Origin: Caryophanales bacterium
Lineage (GTDB): Bacteria; Bacillota; Bacilli; Exiguobacteriales; Exiguobacteriaceae
Assembly: GCA_902362975.1 (NCBI GenBank)
Contig: CABIYO010000046.1
Coordinates: 1-21,238, forward strand
Reading direction: 5' to 3'
DNA: 21,238 bases
Translations under genes and position numbers: made by a program
In this document: piece after piece, positions 1 through 7,777 of the stretch
Layout: every line of letters starts with the position of its first letter
How positions within the stretch are numbered: the first letter of the stretch is position 1
Notes under the pieces: generated by a model
The model's database searches: none
Told to the model about the DNA's origin: nothing
What the model saw: the letters and a program-made list of their open reading frames with translations, nothing else

Positions 1-508
1 GATCCGAGTTGTGCTCACTGATATTCCAAAAAAATGAGCGCCCACCTTCGGGCGATTGCTCATCATCGTTCACCAACATTGCGTAAGAACCACTCCTATT
101 TTGCACTACACAATCGCCTTTTATTTGATCAGAGAATTTAATTTTTTGTTTGAAGGTAATTAAATTATTTTCAAAACTTTTAGTTAAATTCAGAGAGAAC
201 AATTGTCCTGATTTTGATCCAAATTTACTAAAACAATTTATTCTAAAGTGATTGTTTATGTTTTCGTATATTTGAAGGGAAATTTCTAAATCTGTATTAT
301 GTAACTTAATAGTGTATGAAAGATGATCCGCAAGAAGTTGAGATGGATCATCAATGTACTGTAATTTTCTTTTAACACCTTTTACACCTAACAACGTCCT
401 ACCCTCAAAAGTCAAAACAAGTTCATCTGGTGTAGCACCGATTAGTTTTTTCGATAGAAGAGTAACTGCCTCATAATCATCATCAATTCCTTGTAGATAA
501 TAAGTCAT
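1..508 (-). CDS. Partial hypothetical protein, cut by left window edge
   Basis: An uninterrupted reading frame of 169 codons runs from an ATG at 508 off the left edge with no stop, so the 3' end is outside the window. It starts MTYYLQGIDDDYEAV and has no signal peptide or membrane segment. The start is supported by an AAAGGGG ribosome binding site 9 nt upstream. I do not recognise a family. Its base composition is clearly more AT-rich than the gluconate genes beside it, which suggests accessory or transferred DNA. I am confident it is coding because the frame stays open across AT-rich sequence, but have no function to offer. Confidence 0.75.
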   Translation of the reverse strand, partial: MTYYLQGIDDDYEAVTLLSKKLIGATPDELVLTFEGRTLLGVKGVKRKLQYIDDPSQLLADHLSYTIKLHNTDLEISLQIYENINNHFRINCFSKFGSKSGQLFSLNLTKSFENNLITFKQKIKFSDQIKGDCVVQNRSGSYAMLVNDDEQSPEGGRSFFWNISEHNSD

Positions 509-558
509 AAATCAAAACCCCTTTATTAGTTGGTAATGAGCAATTATTAAAGCCTTAT

Positions 559-575
559 TAGTATATTTTATACTA
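559..575. promoter_or_regulatory. Palindromic operator-like site upstream of the left-edge gene
   Basis: Perfect 7-bp inverted repeat TAGTATA-TTT-TATACTA about 50 nt upstream of the start codon at 508. It lies in AT-rich DNA where the promoter of that gene is expected. It may be a repressor operator or simply an AT-rich promoter core; no regulator is encoded nearby. Confidence 0.35.
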
Positions 576-609
576 GAAACAACGTACTTACCTCGAAAAT
601 ATTGATACT

Positions 610-648
610 AAAATACCCAAGCTCCACTTTGAAAAGGAACTTGGGTAT
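610..648 (-). terminator. Intrinsic terminator of gntK
   Basis: Read on the minus strand, ATACCCAAG pairs with CTTGGGTAT, the stem is extended by TTCC/GGAG, the loop is about 10 nt, and a short T-run follows. It begins 2 nt after the gntK stop codon, so it ends the gntP-gntK transcript. Confidence 0.8.
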
Positions 649-650
649 CT

Positions 651-2150
651 TTACACATGCTTCCGCTGAAACGCTGAAATGGCTTCATACTCTTCAGACA
701 AATGGCGCGATAAGCGAATGTAGATCGGCAAAAGTTCACGATACACATTCGTCGCATCCATGTTCGGTGTGTGCTCATGGGTCACTTGTGGCACTTCTTG
801 GAACTCCTCGATATCCCCGAAGGCGTACTCTCCGAGCATGACGGCCCCGAGGCATGAACTCTCGTGACTCTCCGGTACGACGACCGGTGTATCGAAGATG
901 TCCGCCATCATTTGGCGCCACAGGCTCGACTGGGCGAACCCGCCCGTCGCATGGATGCGGTTCGGGGCGCCCGTCAACTCATCGAGTGCGAGCATGACCG
1001 TATAGAGGTTGAAGATGACACCTTCCAATACGGCGCGGATGAAGTGTTCGCGCTTATGGTGAATGCTCAGCCCGAAGAACGAACCGCGAGCGTTCGAGTC
1101 CCAGAGCGGGGCGCGTTCGCCCATCAAATACGGATGGAACAACAGTCCGTCCGCACCCGGTTTGACCGTCTCGGCGATTCGCGTCAATACATCGTACGCA
1201 TCGATGCCGAGCCGTTTCGCCGTTTCGACCTCACTTGCTGCGAACTCGTCACGGAGCCAGCGGAGGATGATGCCGCCGTTATTGACCGGACCACCGATCA
1301 CCCAATGCTTGTCTGTCAGCGCATAACAGAAGATGCGACCTTTCGGATCTTCGACGGGTTCCGAGACGACCGTCCGGATGGCACCGCTCGTCCCGATGGT
1401 CACGGCGACGACGCCTTGTTCGAAGGCACCGACCCCGAGGTTCGAGAGCACGCCGTCGCTTGCCCCGATGACGAGCGGGAAGTCCCAACCGAGCGTCTCG
1501 GTCACGTCAGGTGTCACGTGTAAAATTTCTGTCGTCGGGACGAGTTCAGACAAACGTTCTGGCGTCACACCGGCGACTTCAAGTGCTTCCGTGTCCCAAT
1601 CCTGTTGTTTCAAATTGAACAGTCCTGTCGCCGAGGCGATGGAGTGGTCAACGACGAAGCGACCCGTTAAGCGATAGAAGACATACTCTTTGATGGAGAC
1701 GAACTTGTCTGCTCGCTCGAAGACGTCAGGATGCTCTTTTTTTAACCAACGCAGTTTCGAGAGCGGTGCCATCGGGTGCACCGGGGTACCGGTGCGCATA
1801 TGGAGGGCGCTCGCATCAACATCGCGTTTGATTTCCTGCGTATACGGATTCGCTCGACTGTCTGCCCACGTGATGCTGTTCGTGAGCGGACGTCCTGACG
1901 CATCGAGTGCAATCAAGCTGTGCATCGCCGAGCTGAACGATGCGAAGCGAATCGGACCGTCCGCTTTGGCGCGGACCGCCGAGATAGCTTCAAGCACGGC
2001 CCCATAGATGACGACCGGGTCTTGCTCGGCCGTCTCCGTATCGGGCGTGAGAAGCGGATACAACACGTTATGTACCGCCAGTTGTTGATGACCGTTGAAC
2101 AGGACGGCTTTCGTACTCGTCGTCCCGATATCGACCCCAATCGTAAACAC
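651..2150 (-). CDS. gntK: Gluconokinase (FGGY carbohydrate kinase)
   Basis: It phosphorylates D-gluconate to 6-phosphogluconate using ATP, in the cytoplasm. The 499-aa length fits Bacillus-type GntK of the FGGY family. The N-terminal FGGY_N phosphate loop reads DIGTTSTK (residues 7-14). The second domain has IGTSGAIR, and the C-terminal GGFAQSSLWRQMMADIF motif is typical of the family. The start is a GTG; AGGAAGTGA lies a few bases upstream, and no ATG sits close by. The gene lies 16 nt behind gntP on the same strand, and gnd, which uses its product, is upstream. This context separates it from xylulose or ribulose kinases of the same family. A terminator follows directly. No gntR regulator gene is present, unlike the gntRKPZ operon of B. 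subtilis. Confidence 0.9.
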   Translation of the reverse strand: MFTIGVDIGTTSTKAVLFNGHQQLAVHNVLYPLLTPDTETAEQDPVVIYGAVLEAISAVRAKADGPIRFASFSSAMHSLIALDASGRPLTNSITWADSRANPYTQEIKRDVDASALHMRTGTPVHPMAPLSKLRWLKKEHPDVFERADKFVSIKEYVFYRLTGRFVVDHSIASATGLFNLKQQDWDTEALEVAGVTPERLSELVPTTEILHVTPDVTETLGWDFPLVIGASDGVLSNLGVGAFEQGVVAVTIGTSGAIRTVVSEPVEDPKGRIFCYALTDKHWVIGGPVNNGGIILRWLRDEFAASEVETAKRLGIDAYDVLTRIAETVKPGADGLLFHPYLMGERAPLWDSNARGSFFGLSIHHKREHFIRAVLEGVIFNLYTVMLALDELTGAPNRIHATGGFAQSSLWRQMMADIFDTPVVVPESHESSCLGAVMLGEYAFGDIEEFQEVPQVTHEHTPNMDATNVYRELLPIYIRLSRHLSEEYEAISAFQRKHV

Positions 2151-2166
2151 ACAATCACTTCCTAAC

Positions 2167-3510
2167 TTAGATGATGAACAGGCTAATCAAGAACACGACG
2201 GCGAAGCCGGTGAGTCCGATAATGGTTTCCATGATCGTCCATGACTTGAGCGTGTCTTTCACGTCGAGACCGAAGTAACGGTTGACTAGCCAGAAGCCCG
2301 AGTCGTTGACGTGCGAGAGGACGGTCGCCCCTGAAGCGATGGCGATGACGATCAAACCGAGCGCTGCACCCGTGATGTTTTGGATTTCAAGTAGCGGTGT
2401 GATGAGTCCTGCCGCTGTGACCATCGAGACCGTTGCCGACCCTTGGGCGACACGGACGACCGTCGCGATCAAGAAGGCGAGGACGATTGCCGGAAGTGGC
2501 GAACCGGCCATCATTTCACCAAGGACGTCACCGACACCAGAGTCGATGAGCACTTGTTTGAACACACCACCGGCTCCTGTGACAAGGATGATGATCCCGG
2601 CTGGTTCGAGTGCTTTCGTTGCGATTTCTTGTACTTCGTCACGTGAGTAGCCACGGCGTGTCCCGAGGAAAACGAATGTGAGGAGCGTCGCGATCGTCAA
2701 GGCGACGAACGGGTGTCCGAGGAACGTCAAGACGTCACGAATCACATTGCCCTCGTCTAGAAGAACCGCCGAGAGCGTGTTCGCCAAGATCAAGACGAGT
2801 GGGATCAAGATGAGCGACAAGATCATTTTGAAGCTCGGCAGTTCTTTCGATGTGTCGATTTCTTCGAATTCCATGTAATCTGGAATCGTCACATGAATCT
2901 TCTTAGCGATGTACTTCCCAAAAACCGGACCGGCTAAAATCATGGCTGGAATCCCGGCGAGAACACCGAACAAGATGACCCAACCGAGGTCGGCACCGAT
3001 CAAGTTCGCGACGGCGATCGGACCAGGTGTCGGTGGGATGAAGCTGTGTGTGACTGCGAGACCCGCAAGGAGCGGAATCCCATAGTAAAGAAGCGAACGT
3101 CCCGTCTTTTTGGCGAGACCGTATACGATTGGAACGAGAATGATAAAACCGACATCGAAGAAGACCGGGACGGCGACGATGAATCCGGTAATGCCGAGCG
3201 CCCATTGTGCCTTGTCTTCCCCAAACTTGCTGACGAGTGTCTGGGCGAGGCGTTCCGCGCCACCTGACACTTCAAGCATTTTCCCGAACATCGCGCCAAG
3301 ACCGACGACGACGGCGACGAAGCCGAGCGTTCCGCCCATCCCGTTTTGGATGGAGGCAATGACATCCCCGAGTGGCATGCCGGCTGCGACTCCAACGATT
3401 AAACTGACAAGTAACAACGAAACGAATGCGTGAAGCTTTGTGCGAATGACTAAAAATAAGAGCAAGAAGATCCCGGCTAAGGCGATCAAGATAAGTGTTG
3501 AGCCAGACAT
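2167..3510 (-). CDS. gntP: Gluconate permease, GntP family
   Basis: A 447-aa, very hydrophobic protein with about 12 predicted membrane segments and the length of GntP of B. subtilis. It starts MSGSTLILIALAGIF and contains FIPPTPGPIAVANLIGADLG, the conserved proline-rich segment of the gluconate:H+ symporter (GntP/DsdX) family. It should import gluconate across the cytoplasmic membrane. The ATG at 3510 has an AGGGGG site 8 nt upstream. The gene is cotranscribed with gntK (16-nt gap) from a promoter region carrying a cre site at 3536-3550, so glucose repression through CcpA is likely. The family also includes D-serine and other hydroxy-acid permeases; the neighbours make gluconate the best substrate. 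Confidence 0.9.
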   Translation of the reverse strand: MSGSTLILIALAGIFLLLFLVIRTKLHAFVSLLLVSLIVGVAAGMPLGDVIASIQNGMGGTLGFVAVVVGLGAMFGKMLEVSGGAERLAQTLVSKFGEDKAQWALGITGFIVAVPVFFDVGFIILVPIVYGLAKKTGRSLLYYGIPLLAGLAVTHSFIPPTPGPIAVANLIGADLGWVILFGVLAGIPAMILAGPVFGKYIAKKIHVTIPDYMEFEEIDTSKELPSFKMILSLILIPLVLILANTLSAVLLDEGNVIRDVLTFLGHPFVALTIATLLTFVFLGTRRGYSRDEVQEIATKALEPAGIIILVTGAGGVFKQVLIDSGVGDVLGEMMAGSPLPAIVLAFLIATVVRVAQGSATVSMVTAAGLITPLLEIQNITGAALGLIVIAIASGATVLSHVNDSGFWLVNRYFGLDVKDTLKSWTIMETIIGLTGFAVVFLISLFII

Positions 3511-3535
3511 TGAGTATTCCCCCTAAATTCCAAAT

Positions 3536-3550
3536 ATGTAACCGTTTACA
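3536..3550. promoter_or_regulatory. cre site (CcpA catabolite repression) in the gntP promoter
   Basis: ATGTAACCGTTTACA matches the Bacillus cre consensus WTGNAANCGNWNNCA at every defined position. It lies 26 nt upstream of the gntP start. On the minus strand it overlaps the spacer of a plausible weak promoter (TTTACT about 18 nt before CATATT). A CcpA-HPr(Ser-P) complex bound here would block gntPK transcription. Note that gnd lies upstream of this site, behind its own terminator, so it would escape this repression. Confidence 0.75.
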
Positions 3551-3555
3551 GTTCC

Positions 3556-3592
3556 TAGTAAAGGAAAAGGTCATGTCCCCGTGACCTTTTCC
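3556..3592 (-). terminator. Intrinsic terminator of gnd
   Basis: A perfect 11-bp stem GGAAAAGGTCA/TGACCTTTTCC with an 8-nt loop starts 8 nt after the gnd stop on the minus strand. It is followed by only a weak T-rich tail (TTTACT). It separates the gnd transcript from gntPK. Confidence 0.75.
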
Positions 3593-3599
3593 ACAGATG

Positions 3600-4481
3600 T
3601 TACTTCTTGACGACCGCGTGCCCACCGAACTCGTTGCGGAGCGCGGCGACGACTTTTCCTGAGAACGTGTCGTCTTCGAGTGAACGATAGCGCATCATGA
3701 GCGACAGGGCGATGACCGGTGCCGCGACTTGAAGGTCGAGCGCCGTCTCAATCGTCCATTTACCTTCACCGGATGAATGCATGACCCCGCGAATCTCATC
3801 GAGCTTCGCATCTTTCTTGAAGGCATTCTCTGTGAGTTCCATGAGCCAAGAACGTACGACCGACCCGTGGTTCCAGACGCGTGCGACTTGTTCGTAGTCG
3901 TAATCGAACGGGCTCTTCTCCAAAATGTCGAACCCTTCCGCAATCGCCTGCATCATCCCATACTCGATCCCGTTATGAATCATCTTTAAGAAGTGACCGC
4001 TTCCAGCAGGACCTGTGTACAGGTAGCCGTTCTCGACAGACAAGTCTTTGAAGATTGGTTCGATTGTCGGCCACGCGTCTGCGTCACCGCCGACCATCGT
4101 ACAGGCCCCGTTCCGCGCCCCGTCCGTGCCACCGCTCGTTCCGCAGTCGAAGAACTTGATGCCCTTCTCGGCGAACTGTTCGGCGCGTGCGATCGAGAGT
4201 TTGTAGTTCGAGTTGCCGCCGTCAATCACGATGTCGCCGGGTTCGAGGCGCTCATGTAGTTCAGCGAGTACCGCTTCCGTGACGTCGCCGGCAGGGACCA
4301 TCGCCCAGATGACGCGTGGCGTCGACAGCTTGTTCACGACATCTTCGAGCGTCGGCACGATGGTGAACGCGTCCGATGTGACGTCCCCGACATCCGTCCC
4401 GACGACTGTATGTCCATGGTCACTCAAGTTGAGGGCCAAGTTGTACCCCATTTTTCCTAAACCAATCAAACCAATTTCCAT
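3600..4481 (-). CDS. gnd: 6-phosphogluconate dehydrogenase, decarboxylating (short form)
   Basis: It oxidises and decarboxylates 6-phosphogluconate to ribulose 5-phosphate, joining gluconate to the pentose phosphate pathway. At 293 aa it is the short class (like B. subtilis YqeC), not the ~470-aa GntZ/Gnd form. The Rossmann motif GLGKMG is at 7-12, the substrate motif TSGGTDGA at 115-122 and the catalytic KMIHNGIEY at 166-174. An Asp at position 30, after the second beta strand, suggests NAD+ rather than NADP+; that is an inference from Rossmann-fold rules. It has its own promoter, an AGGGGTG ribosome binding site 6 nt before ATG, and its own terminator, so it is a separate unit from gntPK. 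A broken second copy lies at 20122-20232. Confidence 0.92.
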   Translation of the reverse strand: MEIGLIGLGKMGYNLALNLSDHGHTVVGTDVGDVTSDAFTIVPTLEDVVNKLSTPRVIWAMVPAGDVTEAVLAELHERLEPGDIVIDGGNSNYKLSIARAEQFAEKGIKFFDCGTSGGTDGARNGACTMVGGDADAWPTIEPIFKDLSVENGYLYTGPAGSGHFLKMIHNGIEYGMMQAIAEGFDILEKSPFDYDYEQVARVWNHGSVVRSWLMELTENAFKKDAKLDEIRGVMHSSGEGKWTIETALDLQVAAPVIALSLMMRYRSLEDDTFSGKVVAALRNEFGGHAVVKK

Positions 4482-4523
4482 ATTGTCACCCCTGAAAAAG
4501 AATTTTTTTCCGTCTCTGCATTC

Positions 4524-4551
4524 ATCATATCAAAATAAATTCGATTTACAA
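4524..4551 (-). promoter_or_regulatory. Sigma-A-like promoter of gnd
   Basis: On the minus strand, TTGTAA (-35) and TATGAT (-10) are separated by 16 nt, about 40 nt upstream of the gnd start codon. The -10 matches five of six consensus bases and the -35 four of six. No further regulatory site is obvious. Confidence 0.55.
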
Positions 4552-4582
4552 GTCTAATGACGGAATTTCTTTCGAGTAATGC

Positions 4583-4618
4583 AAAAAGAGCGTCCCGGCT
4601 TAATTCGTAGGCGGGACG
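4583..4618 (-). terminator. Likely terminator of the MFS gene
   Basis: On the minus strand CGTCCCG pairs with CGGGACG (7 bp, 14-nt loop) and is followed by CTCTTTTT. It lies about 130 nt after the MFS stop codon. The distance and large loop lower confidence, but no better terminator is visible between the stop and gnd. Confidence 0.5.
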
Positions 4619-4655
4619 ACGGACAAGCACTCTTATGACGGACAGGCACTCTTAT
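4618..4655. repeat. Tandem 19-bp direct repeat, two copies
   Basis: GACGGACAAGCACTCTTAT is followed immediately by the same sequence with one change (A to G at position 9). It sits between the likely MFS terminator and the MFS stop codon, in a gene-free stretch of about 270 nt. No function is apparent; it looks like a slippage duplication. Confidence 0.7.
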
Positions 4656-4749
4656 ATAGATACAAGAACGAACGATCAATCTTAAGATTAAATAAAATTC
4701 CCGAAATGCGATACAGGCGTTGATTAGTAACAAAGTGATTGCGGTAACC

Positions 4750-5955
4750 TTAAGACGAAACTTTCATTTGGTTCAGCCTGTCAAATAGCTTCGCATACAG
4801 CCCCATACCGATGAGTGCCGACAGCAAGATGAGTGTGAACACAGCGAGCGGGGAGAGAAATCCTGATGCAAATACCGTCACCGGTGCGAGGAACTTGCCG
4901 ATTGTGTTTTGGAGCGTATCGGTCGCGAGGTATTGTCCACGTGACTCGATTGGTGCATAGTGACTAACGAAACTCTGACTGACGAGAGAACGAATCAGCT
5001 CCCCGAACGTGAACATGGTCGTGACGATGAGCAAGTACCAGATATTTGATGAGAAGGCGACGAGAAATGTCCCGAAACCTCCTAGGAAAGTCGACAATAG
5101 TAAAACACGCCGTTCGTCCCACGCCCGAAACACACGCGTGACAGGAATGATGAAGACGACGAACAAGAGGCCGTTATATGCAACGAGCCAGCCGAATAAG
5201 ACTGTATTCGAGACGTTGAACGTGGCCGGAGTTTGTTCAATCAAATAGACAGGTAAATACACGTCTAGCTGCATGATTGGGATTAAGGCGAATACGCCAG
5301 CAATCAGATAGAGGCGGAAAAGCGGGTCAATCAAAATCGTCGCATACGACCGCCCTTGGGTGAAAAATGTCGTTGCGACCGTCTTCTCGGTCGAGACCGG
5401 TCGTGTCTCACTGGTTAGAACCGCGAGCAAACCACCGTAACCAAAAAGAACAAGGGCGCAGCCGAGGAGGAGCGCCTGACGATACTCGAAAAAGAGGACC
5501 GCACCAAGAAGCGGACCGAGAACAGCACCGATATTGTTCGAAGCCATAAACGTTGCGAATACATTCCGTAAATGTTCAGTCGGAACGAGGTCGGCGACCA
5601 TCGCCGAGCTGGCCGGTTTGTAGATGGCACCCATAAAACCGATGCTGATGTAGGTGATGTAATCGACATAGGCGTTCGTTGATAAAGCGAAAACGAGGAA
5701 TAGGAAACCTTGTGAGAACGTCCCGGCGAGCATGACGGGGCGGCGACCAATCTCATCTGCAAGCGAACCGCCAATCAAGCTGCCGACTAGCAGGAACAAC
5801 GGTGGCACGGCCATGAGTAGTCCGGCTAGCTCAACACCGAGCGTCCGGGCGAAATAGACGGTGATGAATGGAAAGTACATCCAAAACAAGAGGTTGAATA
5901 AGCCTTCGCCGAATAAGCGGACTTTCAGATTGAGGTCCCAACGGTATAATTCCAT
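4750..5955 (-). CDS. Major facilitator superfamily transporter (DHA1-like)
   Basis: A 401-aa membrane protein with 12 predicted transmembrane segments, the normal length of 12-TM MFS drug:H+ antiporters. The signature motif A is in the loop after TM2 (GGSLADEIGRRPVM, around residues 58-71). A second conserved segment (GFMGAIYKPASSAMVADLVP) precedes TM4. A long central loop carries the TRPVSTEKT stretch. The substrate cannot be read from sequence; drug or metabolite export is likely. The start at 5955 has AAAGGAG 7 nt upstream. It is monocistronic. A LexA-box sequence about 140 nt upstream makes it the only intact gene that this site could control on the minus strand. Confidence 0.85.
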   Translation of the reverse strand: MELYRWDLNLKVRLFGEGLFNLLFWMYFPFITVYFARTLGVELAGLLMAVPPLFLLVGSLIGGSLADEIGRRPVMLAGTFSQGFLFLVFALSTNAYVDYITYISIGFMGAIYKPASSAMVADLVPTEHLRNVFATFMASNNIGAVLGPLLGAVLFFEYRQALLLGCALVLFGYGGLLAVLTSETRPVSTEKTVATTFFTQGRSYATILIDPLFRLYLIAGVFALIPIMQLDVYLPVYLIEQTPATFNVSNTVLFGWLVAYNGLLFVVFIIPVTRVFRAWDERRVLLLSTFLGGFGTFLVAFSSNIWYLLIVTTMFTFGELIRSLVSQSFVSHYAPIESRGQYLATDTLQNTIGKFLAPVTVFASGFLSPLAVFTLILLSALIGMGLYAKLFDRLNQMKVSS

Positions 5956-6091
5956 AGATATGCTCCTTTCAAGAGTCTCTCTTTAATGTAAGAGGTCGTG
6001 GAGAGAAAGAATAGACTTATGCTACGGGATTTGCTAGACTAAAAATAGAAAAAGCGAATATATAGGCGCTTGTTTGCGTTGTACTATAAAA

Positions 6092-6105
6092 CGAACGTAT
6101 GTTTG
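6092..6105. promoter_or_regulatory. LexA/DinR (SOS) box
   Basis: CGAACGTATGTTTG matches 13 of 14 positions of the B. subtilis consensus CGAACRNRYGTTYC. On the minus strand it lies inside the spacer of a candidate promoter (TTTACA, then TATAGT or TAGTAC 15-17 nt later), the geometry expected for LexA repression. That promoter points to the MFS gene starting at 5955. On the plus strand the next thing downstream is a terminator, so the MFS gene is the only sensible target. Confidence 0.6.
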
Positions 6106-6106
6106 T

Positions 6107-6143
6107 AAAATGACCTCCGATATAATCATCGGAGGTCATTTTT
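6107..6143. terminator. Strong bidirectional terminator hairpin
   Basis: A 14-bp perfect stem AAATGACCTCCGAT/ATCGGAGGTCATTT with a 6-nt loop is flanked by A-runs on the left and T-runs on the right, so it can work in both directions. On the minus strand it directly follows a stop codon at 6142-6144. Confidence 0.85.
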
Positions 6144-6276
6144 ATTGTGTCGTCTTCATCGATTTAAAGCTATGGGCGAAAGATCCCTCAAATAGCTCGT
6201 CATTTTCAGGCAACAATTTTCCAATCATCGAGAGGTGTCGGGTAACCTGTGCGCATTGCTCGGTGTGACTCAGCAA
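6142..6276 (-). pseudogene. Possible 3' remnant of an unidentified gene
   Basis: A minus-strand frame of about 44 codons ends ...GSFAHSFKSMKTTQ and stops right at the terminator hairpin, as a genuine gene end would. Upstream there is an in-frame stop and no ATG or ribosome binding site, and another terminator cuts it off at 6293-6321. A second frame through the same DNA is also open for about 26 codons, so a frameshifted remnant is possible. I do not recognise the family. The evidence is only the stop-terminator arrangement. Confidence 0.25.
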
Positions 6277-6292
6277 TCGTCAAAATCCTAGT

Positions 6293-6321
6293 AAAAAATC
6301 GACCCCCGTCATGGAGGTCGA
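6293..6321 (-). terminator. Terminator of the EAL-domain gene remnant
   Basis: On the minus strand TCGACC-T-CC pairs with GG-G-GGTCGA (nine pairs including one wobble, 5-nt loop), followed by six T. It starts 5 nt after the stop of the EAL remnant. Confidence 0.8.
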
Positions 6322-6326
6322 ATGAA

Positions 6327-6848
6327 TCAACTCGATGATGCTTTTTGATATTGCTCGAAGAAGACTTCGATGTCTTCCGCCGGCAAAGGACGATTGTAAT
6401 AATTCCCTTGTGCCTGATTGCACGATTCGGCTTTTAGGAAAGCGACTTGATTCTCCGTCTCGACGCCTTCCGCGATGACGTTCAAATCGAGCTCGTGCGC
6501 CATGCGGATGATCGTTTTGACGAGGGCAGCGTCTTTCTCGTCACTTTCGATGTTCTTCGTGAAGTGCTGGTCGATCTTGAGCGTATCGATCGGGAACAGC
6601 TTCAAGTAACTGAGGGAGGAATACCCCGTCCCGAAATCATCGATGGAGAGGTGGACGCCGAGAGCGACGAGTTCATGCATCGTCTCGATGGCGCGGTCTG
6701 CACTTTGGATGACACTCTCGGTCAACTCGAGCTCTAAATACTGTGCCTCAAGACCGGAAGCGGCGAGGGCACGACTGACGACCTCTGGTAAATCTTTTTG
6801 TGCAAACTGAACGGCCGAGATGTTGACGGCGACCCGGAACGGGTCGAG
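6327..6848 (-). pseudogene. EAL-domain c-di-GMP phosphodiesterase, N-terminus lost
   Basis: The C-terminal two thirds of an EAL domain, the class that cleaves cyclic di-GMP to pGpG. Visible motifs in order are [52 protein letters not shown] and QAQGNYYNRPLP, ending near the normal domain end. The frame runs upstream of the internal ATG at 6725 as far as the junction with an IS3-type element near 6840-6855, where the sequence becomes antisense to IS OrfA. The EAL signature with its metal-binding Glu, and any GGDEF or sensor domain, are missing. They do not reappear on the other side of the IS. Even if transcribed the product should be inactive. The terminator is intact. Confidence 0.88.
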
Positions 6849-6938
6849 TACCTCGAGATGGAGAACGCCGCGTTAAAAAAATTGAAAGCCTTGGTTCAAG
6901 AAGAGGAAGCGCGACGAACCGGATCAAGGCCCAAGTGA
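6840..6938 (+). pseudogene. IS3-family OrfA, C-terminal remnant
   Basis: The last 32 codons of an IS3-type OrfA are visible: [14 protein letters not shown] and then [18 protein letters not shown]. This is the leucine-zipper region that follows the helix-turn-helix domain, which is missing. An A7 run at 6875-6881 is a suitable slippery site. Shifting -1 there gives a frame open right through into OrfB, the usual way IS3 elements make the OrfAB transposase. OrfA stop and OrfB GTG overlap (GTGA). Confidence 0.8.
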
Positions 6939-7777
6939 TCGACGAGCTACGGGCCACCTATCCTGTACCGGGTCTCCTCCAGGTGCTCGATATGGCTCGA
7001 AGTGTCTACTACTATTGGCGGACACGCCTGACGGCTGTTGACAAGTACACGAACGTGAAGGAAGCGATTCAGACCCTCTTCCACGAACACGAAGGACGTT
7101 GTGGCTATCGGCGCATCCATGCGCTCCTCGAGCGCCAAGGCTTCAGGCACGACCCGAAAACCGTATTGCGTCTCATGGACGAGCTCGGTCTCAAGTGCCT
7201 CGTCCGCATGAAGAAATATCGGTCCTACAAAGGAGAGGTCGGAACGATCGCACCGAACCTCCTCGAGCGAGATTTCCAGGCCACAGACCTAAACCAGAAG
7301 TGGGTCACCGATGTCACCGAGTTCCATCTTTTCGGGGAGAAACTCTATCTCTCCCCGATGATGGACCTGGCAAACCGAGAAATCATTGCCTATTCGATGT
7401 CAGACAGTTCTAGATATCCGTTCGTCGGCGAGATGTTGGACCAAGCCATCGCAAGACTCGACGGCGATGGAAGGCCGATCCTCCATTCTGACCAGGGCTG
7501 GCAATACCAGTTTCGAGCGTTCACGGCGAAGCTGCGCGAACACGGCATCACCCAGAGTATGTCCCGAAAGGGCAACTGTCTCGACAACGCGGCCATCGAG
7601 AGTTTCTTCGCCGTGCTCAAGTCCGAACTCCTTTATCTCAGGAAGTTCGAAGATATGACCCATTTCAAACAGGAGCTCGAGCGATACATCGAGTACTATA
7701 ATCATCGTCGCATCAAGAAACGACTAAAAAACCTGAGCCCGGTGGAATACCGGACGCAGGTTCTAAAGGTCGCCTAA
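6935..7777 (+). CDS. IS3-family transposase OrfB (DDE integrase core)
   Basis: 280 aa, full length for OrfB. It contains an HTH_21-like region ([16 protein letters not shown], about 50-65) and an rve integrase core. The catalytic triad is D126 (TDVTEF), D186 (HSDQG) and E222 (AIESFF), with the standard 35-residue D-E spacing. [14 protein letters not shown], near the C-terminus, is typical of the IS150 group. In a complete element OrfB is made mainly as an OrfAB fusion by -1 frameshifting at 6875-6881. Here OrfA is truncated, so expression would depend on the GTG at 6935, which has no clear ribosome binding site, or on fused transcription. Confidence 0.9.
   Translation: MIDELRATYPVPGLLQVLDMARSVYYYWRTRLTAVDKYTNVKEAIQTLFHEHEGRCGYRRIHALLERQGFRHDPKTVLRLMDELGLKCLVRMKKYRSYKGEVGTIAPNLLERDFQATDLNQKWVTDVTEFHLFGEKLYLSPMMDLANREIIAYSMSDSSRYPFVGEMLDQAIARLDGDGRPILHSDQGWQYQFRAFTAKLREHGITQSMSRKGNCLDNAAIESFFAVLKSELLYLRKFEDMTHFKQELERYIEYYNHRRIKKRLKNLSPVEYRTQVLKVA

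Noticed and set aside
864..1523. 219-codon plus-strand frame opposite gntK
   Set aside because: It is antisense to a clear FGGY kinase, has no family features and no ribosome binding site; codon bias of the kinase keeps this frame open.
4618..4655. CRISPR-like repeat
   Set aside because: There are only two units, directly adjacent, with no spacer and no cas genes.
6074..6268. 64-codon plus-strand frame
   Set aside because: It runs through a LexA box and a strong terminator hairpin and has no ribosome binding site.
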